In this document: positions 1-8,962 of the stretch, piece after piece | Numbering within the stretch: position 1 is the stretch's first letter | Layout of the letters: each line of letters begins with the position of its first letter | IMG/VR virus record: IMGVR_UViG_3300006754_000096 | Coordinates: 1 to 29,662 of that record | From: a virus | Length of the DNA: 29,662 bases | Strand: one strand, 5' to 3' | Notes under the pieces: model-generated | Seen by the model: the letters and a program-made list of their open reading frames with translations, nothing else | Database searches by the model: none | What the model was told of the DNA's origin: nothing | Made by a program: the position numbers and the translations under genes

Positions 1-1327
1 ATGTAGTTCCATCATTAGTAAATTCCCACCTATCAGATGATTCATTCCATCTAAAATCTACATTTGTAGAACTGCCTCTTTCAATTTCTACACCTGCATT
101 TTGTGAAGGTGTGCCACTTTCATCATTATTTAACACAATGATGTTGTCACCTACTGCTAGAGTATTGCTTGAAATTGTAGTGGTGGTGCCATTTACAGTT
201 AGGTTTCCACCAACTATCATACCTCCTGCGAAAGTAGCAGTATGGGCCGCATTTGTCCCAATTTGAAAGTTATCGCCCATGTTAGAAGCAAGTCTAGTCT
301 TGAGATTTGTTAAAGTAACATCAACGTCTGTATTAGTATCAGTTTCATGAGTATCAATCATACTCTTGATATCAGCAGGAGAATATCTTTTGATTGTAGT
401 AGAAGTTCCTGCGGTTCTTTCTCCTGAAGATACTTGAGCCACTTGTGCGTTGTATGCTGTTTCTATTTCAGCATTACTTTGGTCAGCAGTTGCTGCGGCT
501 TCTAACCCTAACATGGTCACAAGATTTGCCGGTGAAATTTCTTCAATAACTCCTGCTCCTGCACTATTTCTACCAAGTATTTTATTGGCAGACACATTTT
601 GCATTTTTGCATATGTTACTGCGTCATCTGCTATGTTGGCAGTAGCAGCACCACCACTTGGTAGTAATCCAGCATTGCCTTGTGAAATAGCAGAAGTGTA
701 TGCTATTTGACTATCTAGAGCCAATGTCCCACTTGCAGGTAGAGTAATAGTTCCTGAACCATTTTTAGTTAATGTCCCTTCTTTGTTGATTCTTAGAGTC
801 TCAGTACCAGCATTCATTATGCTGAGTTCTTTCGTAGATTGGTCATATCCTAAATATTGGACGAATCTACTTGTAGCATCATGGTCACTACCAGTAGGGT
901 ATTTGATAATCGCTACAGGTATATCTCCACCTAGTAAAGTAGAAACTTTAGCCGTAGAGGAAGACGAAGCATCGAAACGAATTTGTATTTCATTTGCGCT
1001 TTCATTACTTTCAGTCCCATCACAGACGACAACAATAGCATACCAATCATTTGCTCCTCTTTCCCCTACACCCGGATTGATATTATTCTTAGCATCCACA
1101 CTAATAAGTAAGCCATTTCTCAATATTTTACCTTCACCTACATCATATTGTGTGAAATTTCCATCACCCTCTTGTGTAATATTGAATCCACTTACTACGC
1201 TATTCCCACCTAATGCAACATTGAGTGCATTGATTATTCCACTGTGAATATTATCTGAACCATCAACTATTCTAGTTGTGGGAGAAGCAGACAGTGTACT
1301 CAAAAAGCCCGGATTTGTCTGTGGCAT
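1..1327 (-). CDS. Tail fibre protein, 3' end cut by window edge
   Basis: Reading the minus strand from ATG at 1327 gives 442 codons with no stop, so the gene runs off the left edge. The protein begins MPQTNPGFLSTLSASPTTR. It is rich in Thr, Ser, Asn, Ala and Gly and poor in Cys. It contains GTLTKNGSGTITLPASGTLA, a stretch resembling those before receptor-binding domains in phage fibres, then a helical-looking part (LEAAATADQSNAEIETAYNA), then GGNLTVNGTTTTISSNTLAV and a segment ending in VDFRWNESSDRWEFTNDGTT. From general knowledge, that last pattern is common in tail fibre or appendage proteins of aquatic tailed phages. The start overlaps the stop of the preceding gene (TAATG), which suggests translational coupling. 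It is probably a trimeric receptor-binding fibre; the tip domain lies outside the window. Confidence 0.72.
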   Translation of the reverse strand, partial: MPQTNPGFLSTLSASPTTRIVDGSDNIHSGIINALNVALGGNSVVSGFNITQEGDGNFTQYDVGEGKILRNGLLISVDAKNNINPGVGERGANDWYAIVVVCDGTESNESANEIQIRFDASSSSTAKVSTLLGGDIPVAIIKYPTGSDHDATSRFVQYLGYDQSTKELSIMNAGTETLRINKEGTLTKNGSGTITLPASGTLALDSQIAYTSAISQGNAGLLPSGGAATANIADDAVTYAKMQNVSANKILGRNSAGAGVIEEISPANLVTMLGLEAAATADQSNAEIETAYNAQVAQVSSGERTAGTSTTIKRYSPADIKSMIDTHETDTNTDVDVTLTNLKTRLASNMGDNFQIGTNAAHTATFAGGMIVGGNLTVNGTTTTISSNTLAVGDNIIVLNNDESGTPSQNAGVEIERGSSTNVDFRWNESSDRWEFTNDGTT

Positions 1328-1668
1328 TAATCTACCTCCAATCTAATCGTGAACGTAACTGTGTCTGTCGATGGTACTACTCCGGTATTAGTGAAAGTGA
1401 CTCGGCTCAATAGCGTTCCGGCAGCATTGAATATTCCTAACTCTGAAACTCCTTGTGTGCCTATTTCTGTTCCTGTAAATGAAGCCGACCAAATTAATTG
1501 ATTTCCCATTACTGATGGAATGATGTTTTTTGTTAAATTGGGAATTTCAGCATCTAATTTTGTTTGAGAAGCAGCCGTGTCATCACCTCCATTTCCAATT
1601 TTAATCTTCGTGTAAGTAGCCGCTATGTGCGCAGTGGCAATATCTTTTTTTCCTGCGTTAACTATCAT
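1327..1668 (-). CDS. Small tail fibre-associated structural protein
   Basis: The product has 113 residues and no membrane segment or signal peptide. The pattern IKIGNGGDDTAASQTKLDAE followed by SELGIFNAAGTLLSRVTF resembles the N-terminal part of phage tail-fibre or collar-type proteins, where a gene product is predicted to connect fibre to baseplate. An AGGAGG ribosome-binding site at 1676-1681 lies 7 bases before the ATG, inside the last codons of the upstream gene, and the two genes overlap by ATGA. It sits between the tail hub and the tail fibre, which fits a connector or fibre-base role. The family assignment is an inference from sequence pattern and position. Confidence 0.6.
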   Translation of the reverse strand: MIVNAGKKDIATAHIAATYTKIKIGNGGDDTAASQTKLDAEIPNLTKNIIPSVMGNQLIWSASFTGTEIGTQGVSELGIFNAAGTLLSRVTFTNTGVVPSTDTVTFTIRLEVD

Positions 1669-4600
1669 ATGTAATCCTCCTGTTCATAGAACCTACCTCC
1701 ATAACTCTTCTTAGTAACTGTACTATGTTCAAATCCTATCTCTTCAGTGAAACCTAATATGTCATCAAAACCCATATTAGAATTATATGAAAGGGCATTT
1801 GATGGTCCCACAATTTCATATGATACTCCTATTTGTTTTAGATTAATCGTATCAAATAGGAATTTACCAGCAGAAATCTCCAAAGCATCTTTCTTAAATT
1901 GCGTGGTACTACTGCTTGATTGTTGAGTACCTAATTCACTCAATCTTTCTGCTATTGTTTTGTTAAATGTACCTACAGTCATCTTCAAAGTTCCAGCAAG
2001 AACATTTTCTATCTCAAAAACGATATAGTCATTGACTGGGATATTGTGATTAGGGAAATTCAATCTCACAATATCTCCTGCTTCAATTAATTCTAACCCT
2101 TCTTTCTGTAGTGAAATTTCAATCTTCCTTACATCATCACTATGTAAGTCTAATAATTCTATTGCTCTAGTTTGTGCATCTATTTCTGTTTTTATTGATG
2201 GGTCTATCACTTTAGCAGTACGAGTTTGTTTTTTAGTTGGTTGTTCTAATTCATATTTGATTTTATCACCAATCACAATTATCTTATTTGCTTTATCAAA
2301 CATCGATTTATTGCTTTTAACTGACACTAATCTTCCTGATTCTTGATAACTAAGTGAGAACTTTCTAAGATTGCTTGTATCTTCTATGTTTCTAGTGACA
2401 AAAGTTCCATTTTTGATACTATAATCAAGTCCCTTCTTTACTATTAAAGAATTAATCGCATTATACATATTAGAATCATCAAACTTTAGATTAGTCACAA
2501 ATGTTTTCTTATTGATTTTAATGAGTTCATCATATTGCACAGGGACATAATATTTTTTCGTAAAAGTAATTACTGCGGCTGTCACATCGCTTACTTTACC
2601 AATCAAATGTCCATCATATGAATATATGATGTCATCGTCTTCAATTCCTGTCACATTTGCTGTACAAGTAATTGTGGTAGCAGATGTGGTTCCGCTATTC
2701 ACAATGTTACCTGTTGGGTTAGAAAAACTACGAGCGTTATTATATTCTAACCCTGCTTCTTTGACCATATTTTCTATTTCTTTTTCCAAATTAGAACCTA
2801 TAGAAAATGTAGTGCCAACAAAACACTTTTTGATATTTTTCAATTTAGGTCTACGCCCCAATATAATTTCAAATATTTCCCCAAAGGAAACTACCCCATT
2901 TCCAGTTAGTTTTCCATCAAAGGCTAATTCTAATCCGGGGCGAGTAATTAAATTGGCACTTCCTTCTTCCCCAATAGTGATAGTTTTTGATATGGTAAAT
3001 TTCTTACGTTGTTCATTTATTCCATCTGTGACATGCATATCTAACACATCTCCCGTACTTACATTTGCAAAAGATGCAATAGCAGCAGCAGCAGTACGCC
3101 TTTCCAAGAACGCATTAGAATTATCTATGTCTAATAACAGATACATGTAATATGCACTTTCTGAATAATGAAGATTGTCTGCGTATGTCCCATTAGCATT
3201 TACAGTAGCAACTCCTTCACCACCTGTTCTCCAATCTCTGCCCTTGCCATCTGATAGAATTGTATTAAATTGGATTTTATCTTCTAATTCATCAAAAGTG
3301 ACTTCTGAAGGTCGCATTAATCTATATTTCGTGCCATATGTACCAGTGACAAATGCTTGGTCAAGTGTTATTTTCTGTTTTTCTGTATTACTTGTTGTTG
3401 GGTCTGTGGTAATCGAATGTGCAGTGATTCTTCCTACCCATCTTACGATATCAGCAGTTTTGACATTGCGCAAAGTTGTAGAACCATAAGCACCAATATT
3501 CTCAGATACAAGATAATATCCTGTTAAGTCAGGCAGATAACTTAACCATGCATGTTTACTATTAGAACCTAAAGTGAATTCTACTTCAGTATTTGCAGTT
3601 TGCAAGTCGACACCATTAGAACCATCTGTGATATCAAAAGTAGGTTTAACAAGCATTTGTGCAGAAAATACTGAACCTCTTGAATTTCCAGTAGAATCAC
3701 CATCACTAGAATAATCATGGGCGATTATTGATGATAGATGTTGAGCATTAACAGGAGTGTAATATCTTGAACCCAAATGCCCATCATATGAATATACATT
3801 ACTGTCGACCAATGCAGGTAAATCTCCGAGAAAAGCAGATTCGCTTCTCGTACCTACCATTGCTAAACTAGTGGTATTATTTGCAACGACCACACCTACA
3901 GCATAATTAGCATTTAAATCTGGTACAGTAAGATATGGTGGGGTGGGATTCTGATTCTTACCTGTCCAAGTAAACGGTACACCATTGATGAAACCACTAC
4001 CAGTTTCACCAAATGAACTTACATCTTCTAGATAGAGAGTTGTGCCACCATCAGTATATGCTGTAGCAAGTGTAGTAGAAGCATCATCCATGTTGTAATC
4101 TTGTATCATTAAATTTCTACTGTGTTGGTCTACTGCTTCATTTACACCGCCATCTGCATAATTGGTAATGTAATTTTCATAGTTCGTATCTGTATCTAAT
4201 GAAAGCGGCGTACTTAGAACTATGTCAGTTGTTAACAAATCTAATCCCATACCCGAACGTGGATTTGTGATTCCTTGTTTGAATCCTCTGAAAATTCCAA
4301 TACAATTATCATAGATATGGGCTACTGTACCGGATGAAGCAGATGTTATTCCTGTACCGAATTTGAATAATTTCACTAAATCTGAAGAATTACTAAATTC
4401 TTTATGATACAATCCTGCCATAACTCTAGACATGTGAATATGAGTCCCACCTCCGAGATAATGGAAGGGCGAAGTTTTTCTATCTTCAAAATCTGGTTCT
4501 TTGGTGTATGCACCATTTGACCAAGTGCCTTTGATTTCTTCTGTGATGAGTGGCAAAATGATGTTATGTGGATAGAAAATATCTCCTATAGCATCATCAT

Positions 4601-7600
4601 CTCGCAAAGCCCAAGACCATTTGAAATTCTTGCCTTCTATTGTAGGGGAACATAACCAAACATGAGAAAATCTAATGTTTTTTGCTCCATTGAAACGCTC
4701 TGCTTTCAGGTTGCCTCCACCCAAAGTAGAATCTAGATTATCGATATTGTAATCTCCTGTCCTGAAGATTCTAAATGGCTGTACTCCTAAGATGTCCGAA
4801 TTTCCAGTAAATTTGAGTAGATTATCATGTGTAGAATCGCCAAGCACACCATCATCCATTAGAGAATTACCTCCACCTCTATCGGTTCCACCCCAAGCAG
4901 AATTAAGTGTAGTCCAATCGTTGTTCATGTAATGTGCAACAAAACCATTGATTTCAACAGCAGAACTGTTGTTTCTATATGCCCCACTAGGATTACTTCC
5001 TATGTAATCCGTTGTGTAGTATACATCCCCTACAACTTCTGTCAATCCACTTTCAGACACAACTGAACCTTGTTCAACAGTGATTGTGTCAGTAGAAGTT
5101 TCTAATGTTGGAGTGGCATCTAACATGACATAATCAAAATATTTCACTGTGGGTATTTCGTCTGCTGGCGGTAAGGATTCATAATCTACAGGATTGAAAT
5201 GCCAATCAAAAGTTGCTTCTACTAATCGCATTACTCCAAATCTTCTTGATGCACTCGTATCTTGTGAAGCAGAAGAAATAGTAGATTCTTCATACATATC
5301 ATCAGTAAGATAAGTTTGCTTTGTTTGTCCATTGTATTTTGCGTGTGTAGTTGTATTAATTGTTTCACTTTCTGATTGAAGCATAATACCAAAATCAGCA
5401 TAAGAAAGAGAAGCATGATATCCTAAATGGTTAGCCTTAAGTTTAGAATCAGGGAATAAATCACCAGTAGCCAATAATTCATACGTTTCTGCTCTAGGGT
5501 CTATTTGTTCAAAGGTTGAATATTGAAGGTCACATTCGACAGTTCCTCCCGGCGTATATCTATCATTGGCTGTTCCTAAGTAATCACCAGTTGGGTATGA
5601 TTTAATGAAAGCCGTACCACTTGAGGGTTGATAGAAATTACTTAGATATGTCCAACCATCTAGCGTATTGCTTCCTGCTAGTGGTTTACTATCATTCGTT
5701 GGGGATGGAGTAAAAACAGTACCGCTTGCCTTTACACCATAACCAACAGCATAACCCTGAAGCATCTGTCTTCTTTTACCGACACGATAAATGCTATCGT
5801 GATTTCTTTCTATTGTTCCACCAGAAAAAGATTGTAAATCCCAATAACGGATAGTTTCTTTGGGAGCATATATTCCTCCCGTCACAAAAGTATCTTGTAA
5901 ACGATGTAAGAAACCACCAGTATCGATATTACTGTTAACCAAATAAAAATTGCAATTTCCTCTAGTATCAGAACTATTAGTATCAATTCTACCTAATACT
6001 ATTGGAAATACTGGAGCAACTTGTAATGTTGTAGTCCCTTCTGCTTTTTCAGTTATTTTCACTACATCCAAAGATTCCTTATTTACAGTAGCAACTGAGT
6101 TCTTAGTGATAGTGACTCCATTTTCATCTCCAATGTTAAAAGCAAATGTAGAATCATTCGTAGATACAGATTGAGGACTAGAAATATCATATCCTAATGT
6201 TCTATCTTCTAGATAATTGCCTGTATTAGATGTTCCTTGCAATAAAGAAGTGGTAAAAGTAGCAGTAGTAGTATTGAAAGTCCCACCTAATTTTAATCCA
6301 TCATTAAAACCAAATCCCTTTTCACTAATAGATACAAATCCATTTGTCGAACTCCCTGCATGTAAATCATTACTAGCAAGAGCCTTAGTACCACTAATGA
6401 AATTAACATAACTAGAATTGTATGGATGATAATACTTCAATGAAGTCGTGGCTGTAGGAGTTGGACAAGCATTATGATAAAGTGTCAAACTTGTAGATGA
6501 CGCTAGTTCTTTCACTTCTCCAACTAATTCTCCAACTTGATTAAACAGTATAGCATGTCTATGTGGAGCAAATTCGTCTACACCAGACCAAGAAACTGTT
6601 TGTCCTGAGATACTAACGTTGGTTATAGTAGGGACTGTGGTTGCAGTAAGACTTGGTATTGGTGTAGAAGAATGTAAAATGTCTGAACTATGAGTTGTAT
6701 TTCTTGTGATTGTCTTGGAAAGTAATTTCGAAGTATCATCTCTACCTGTAAGCGAGAATATAGTCATTCCTTGTTCGGCCTTACTGCTAATGTCTTCTAC
6801 AATACCTGTGAATACAGTATCACTGATAGCATATGCGCCTTGATAATAATAGAATCTACCTGTTGCTTCATTGCTACGTTGATACATTACTCTATTTGGG
6901 TCTTGTAATCTTAAGAATTTGTTATCTCTATCTCCCATATCGATTTTGTTATCATGCCCACTGTATTGTCCTACTACCATTCTAGCATTGTAGAGTTTAG
7001 TGTTGAGTTTATCAACAGTAATACCACTCATTGATAATCTATCTGAAGCATACTCTATCTCAGTGTCCGGTTTCATTGAACAATTAATAATACCCTTAGT
7101 GCTTGGAGAATTGTATGGCATTAGATAGAGTGTTTTGTTTGATATATTTTCTGCTACAGCACTACCAGTCCATGTTGTGGCTGCAATTAGTTTTTTGTCC
7201 TTTATCGTAAATGCTTGTATGCCATCTGATTGTGCAGACACAACATTGACAGCATAGTAATATCCATCAATTTCTACCATATCGTCTGTAGAAAGAATAT
7301 GTCTCAAATCTGTTTCTTGTTTGATATCTTTCAATTCGAATTTATTGGTTTCAGAGGCATGTCTAGATACCGTTCCATGAGCAAATGCAATTTTTGATAA
7401 TGAACTATTAAAGATATTTTTTTGTATTACTAACGTGTCTTCTTCTTGTATTTTGAGATGTTGTAATCCTTGATTATCTAAGGTATCGATTTGTGCTAGT
7501 TGACTCATTTTGTTTCGTGGATTATTCAAGATTGAATCTTGTACCATTGCGATTTTGTTATTTTTGAAATTGGCTTTCTCAAATGTGATATATTTAACTG

Positions 7601-8960
7601 GCCCAGTCAAATCACCATCTTTGGTGTTTAGTGTAGCAGTCCGAAGATTGGCAGTGTGTCTATGCATATTTGGAAAAGCAGTATCCCATTTGTAGAAATT
7701 AGTAGAAGCAGATGTATCTGAAGTCAAAACAGTATCAACTAAGATTGCATCTAATTGTTCTCTACCGATATTGGGAATAGTATTGTTAAATTTTGCCTCT
7801 GTTCTAAAAACAACATTGTGTATTGTTTTTCCTATTTTTACATTGAATGGCCCTATATTAGCAGGAACTTCGTCTATTGTTACTCTAGCATAATCTAATT
7901 GAACATAATTACTATCAATGTTTTTTATGTTGCCTAAGAAAACATTACCCGAAGAGAATAATGACATACCTAAAGAAAGTTTATCAGTATTAGTAGAATT
8001 GCTAGTAGTAAATCTTGCACTATCACTACCACTTTCAAATCGTGTATGTTCATCTACTTCAGCCATTGATATATCAGTAGAATAATCCCACCAACGTAGA
8101 TGTGTAAGATTATATTTTGTCATGTAATCTAGTTGATTCTTTTCATCTAGTCTATCATTGTAGAAATACCAAGTAGGCAAACTGCAAATATTCACCCTAT
8201 CGTGTTTAGGAGTAGATGCACTAGTATCTCCTCTAAGCCCATAACTAACTGCCACTACATCAGTAGCAGTTTTTTCCGGTCCCTTGTATATCTCAAATTT
8301 AGTATTCTTACCTATTGTTGTGGGATATGCTGGACTAAATTCTATCCCATCACCAAATTCATCAAACGCTACTATACGAGTAATTTTGGCAAAATGTGGC
8401 CTTAGAGTATCTGTTCCCATTTCAAATATCTGTGGATTCAATAATATGAAGTAATCATAATTTTTTATATCTAACCCTACTTCGTTAGTGGAAGGATAAT
8501 CAGTTCCACTGCTTGTAGCATAGACAAATTTACGATTGGTTTCTGCATTAGATATTGCTGAATCATATACCTTGATTTTGAAGGAATGTGTTTCATCTCG
8601 ATTTAGTGCATAATCAGTAAGGGTCGTATTTGCTGGATATATACGATTACCTATTTCATCGGCTAATTCATTTACAATGGAAGCATTATAAGAGGTCTTT
8701 CTTATCTCTAAGAAATTAGCAGAGTTTTGTATTGCTTGTGTAGAATTAGTATCTATGCTATTCTCATACAGTAATTGATTTTGGACAAAAATGGGATTTA
8801 CTGATGTACTCATATATGCTTCTGTCTTTCTATCAGCATGGCTATCATAGTCAAAATCCGTATTCACAACCGGACCTGCTAAAGTTGAATCTATGATGTG
8901 ACTTTCATTATATCCTGCATTTAGCGGAAAAATTGCCTTACCTATAGAACCATGACCCAT
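1665..8960 (-). CDS. Giant tail-tip hub (Tal/gp27-like) protein
   Basis: This is the largest gene, 2431 residues. Around residues 670-750 it has a segment with FTGIVEDISSKAEQG and FSLTGRDDTSKLLS, the 'small deviation, then tGRD.tskLl' pattern of baseplate-hub (gp27/Tal-like) proteins. Around residues 2020-2350 a second hub-like segment follows: FEIILGRRPKLKNIKK, then AGLEYNN, KGLDYSIKNG, AQTRAIELLDLHSDDVRKIE and LELIEAGDIVRLNFPN. Between them lie about 1240 residues rich in Ser, Thr, Asn, Gly, Tyr and Asp, with no family I recognise. The first 650 residues also look beta-rich and extracellular. The gene follows the LamG adhesin with a 2-base gap. It probably forms the tail tip that carries receptor-binding or host-wall domains. 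The hub assignment is moderately supported; the rest is unassigned. Confidence 0.68.
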   Translation of the reverse strand: MGHGSIGKAIFPLNAGYNESHIIDSTLAGPVVNTDFDYDSHADRKTEAYMSTSVNPIFVQNQLLYENSIDTNSTQAIQNSANFLEIRKTSYNASIVNELADEIGNRIYPANTTLTDYALNRDETHSFKIKVYDSAISNAETNRKFVYATSSGTDYPSTNEVGLDIKNYDYFILLNPQIFEMGTDTLRPHFAKITRIVAFDEFGDGIEFSPAYPTTIGKNTKFEIYKGPEKTATDVVAVSYGLRGDTSASTPKHDRVNICSLPTWYFYNDRLDEKNQLDYMTKYNLTHLRWWDYSTDISMAEVDEHTRFESGSDSARFTTSNSTNTDKLSLGMSLFSSGNVFLGNIKNIDSNYVQLDYARVTIDEVPANIGPFNVKIGKTIHNVVFRTEAKFNNTIPNIGREQLDAILVDTVLTSDTSASTNFYKWDTAFPNMHRHTANLRTATLNTKDGDLTGPVKYITFEKANFKNNKIAMVQDSILNNPRNKMSQLAQIDTLDNQGLQHLKIQEEDTLVIQKNIFNSSLSKIAFAHGTVSRHASETNKFELKDIKQETDLRHILSTDDMVEIDGYYYAVNVVSAQSDGIQAFTIKDKKLIAATTWTGSAVAENISNKTLYLMPYNSPSTKGIINCSMKPDTEIEYASDRLSMSGITVDKLNTKLYNARMVVGQYSGHDNKIDMGDRDNKFLRLQDPNRVMYQRSNEATGRFYYYQGAYAISDTVFTGIVEDISSKAEQGMTIFSLTGRDDTSKLLSKTITRNTTHSSDILHSSTPIPSLTATTVPTITNVSISGQTVSWSGVDEFAPHRHAILFNQVGELVGEVKELASSTSLTLYHNACPTPTATTSLKYYHPYNSSYVNFISGTKALASNDLHAGSSTNGFVSISEKGFGFNDGLKLGGTFNTTTATFTTSLLQGTSNTGNYLEDRTLGYDISSPQSVSTNDSTFAFNIGDENGVTITKNSVATVNKESLDVVKITEKAEGTTTLQVAPVFPIVLGRIDTNSSDTRGNCNFYLVNSNIDTGGFLHRLQDTFVTGGIYAPKETIRYWDLQSFSGGTIERNHDSIYRVGKRRQMLQGYAVGYGVKASGTVFTPSPTNDSKPLAGSNTLDGWTYLSNFYQPSSGTAFIKSYPTGDYLGTANDRYTPGGTVECDLQYSTFEQIDPRAETYELLATGDLFPDSKLKANHLGYHASLSYADFGIMLQSESETINTTTHAKYNGQTKQTYLTDDMYEESTISSASQDTSASRRFGVMRLVEATFDWHFNPVDYESLPPADEIPTVKYFDYVMLDATPTLETSTDTITVEQGSVVSESGLTEVVGDVYYTTDYIGSNPSGAYRNNSSAVEINGFVAHYMNNDWTTLNSAWGGTDRGGGNSLMDDGVLGDSTHDNLLKFTGNSDILGVQPFRIFRTGDYNIDNLDSTLGGGNLKAERFNGAKNIRFSHVWLCSPTIEGKNFKWSWALRDDDAIGDIFYPHNIILPLITEEIKGTWSNGAYTKEPDFEDRKTSPFHYLGGGTHIHMSRVMAGLYHKEFSNSSDLVKLFKFGTGITSASSGTVAHIYDNCIGIFRGFKQGITNPRSGMGLDLLTTDIVLSTPLSLDTDTNYENYITNYADGGVNEAVDQHSRNLMIQDYNMDDASTTLATAYTDGGTTLYLEDVSSFGETGSGFINGVPFTWTGKNQNPTPPYLTVPDLNANYAVGVVVANNTTSLAMVGTRSESAFLGDLPALVDSNVYSYDGHLGSRYYTPVNAQHLSSIIAHDYSSDGDSTGNSRGSVFSAQMLVKPTFDITDGSNGVDLQTANTEVEFTLGSNSKHAWLSYLPDLTGYYLVSENIGAYGSTTLRNVKTADIVRWVGRITAHSITTDPTTSNTEKQKITLDQAFVTGTYGTKYRLMRPSEVTFDELEDKIQFNTILSDGKGRDWRTGGEGVATVNANGTYADNLHYSESAYYMYLLLDIDNSNAFLERRTAAAAIASFANVSTGDVLDMHVTDGINEQRKKFTISKTITIGEEGSANLITRPGLELAFDGKLTGNGVVSFGEIFEIILGRRPKLKNIKKCFVGTTFSIGSNLEKEIENMVKEAGLEYNNARSFSNPTGNIVNSGTTSATTITCTANVTGIEDDDIIYSYDGHLIGKVSDVTAAVITFTKKYYVPVQYDELIKINKKTFVTNLKFDDSNMYNAINSLIVKKGLDYSIKNGTFVTRNIEDTSNLRKFSLSYQESGRLVSVKSNKSMFDKANKIIVIGDKIKYELEQPTKKQTRTAKVIDPSIKTEIDAQTRAIELLDLHSDDVRKIEISLQKEGLELIEAGDIVRLNFPNHNIPVNDYIVFEIENVLAGTLKMTVGTFNKTIAERLSELGTQQSSSSTTQFKKDALEISAGKFLFDTINLKQIGVSYEIVGPSNALSYNSNMGFDDILGFTEEIGFEHSTVTKKSYGGRFYEQEDYI

Positions 8961-8962
8961 AA

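Noticed and set aside
1-1320. Plus-strand open frames (for example 450-710 and 783-1247) as genes
   Set aside because: The minus strand is open throughout and encodes a clear tail fibre; the plus-strand frames are antisense shadows.
2626-3150. Plus-strand 174-codon open frame
   Set aside because: It lies opposite the hub gene, shows random composition and has no neighbour on the plus strand.
5231-5416. Minus-strand 61-codon open frame inside the hub gene
   Set aside because: It is an out-of-frame shadow of the 2431-residue gene, low-complexity in Leu/Lys, and lacks a ribosome-binding site.
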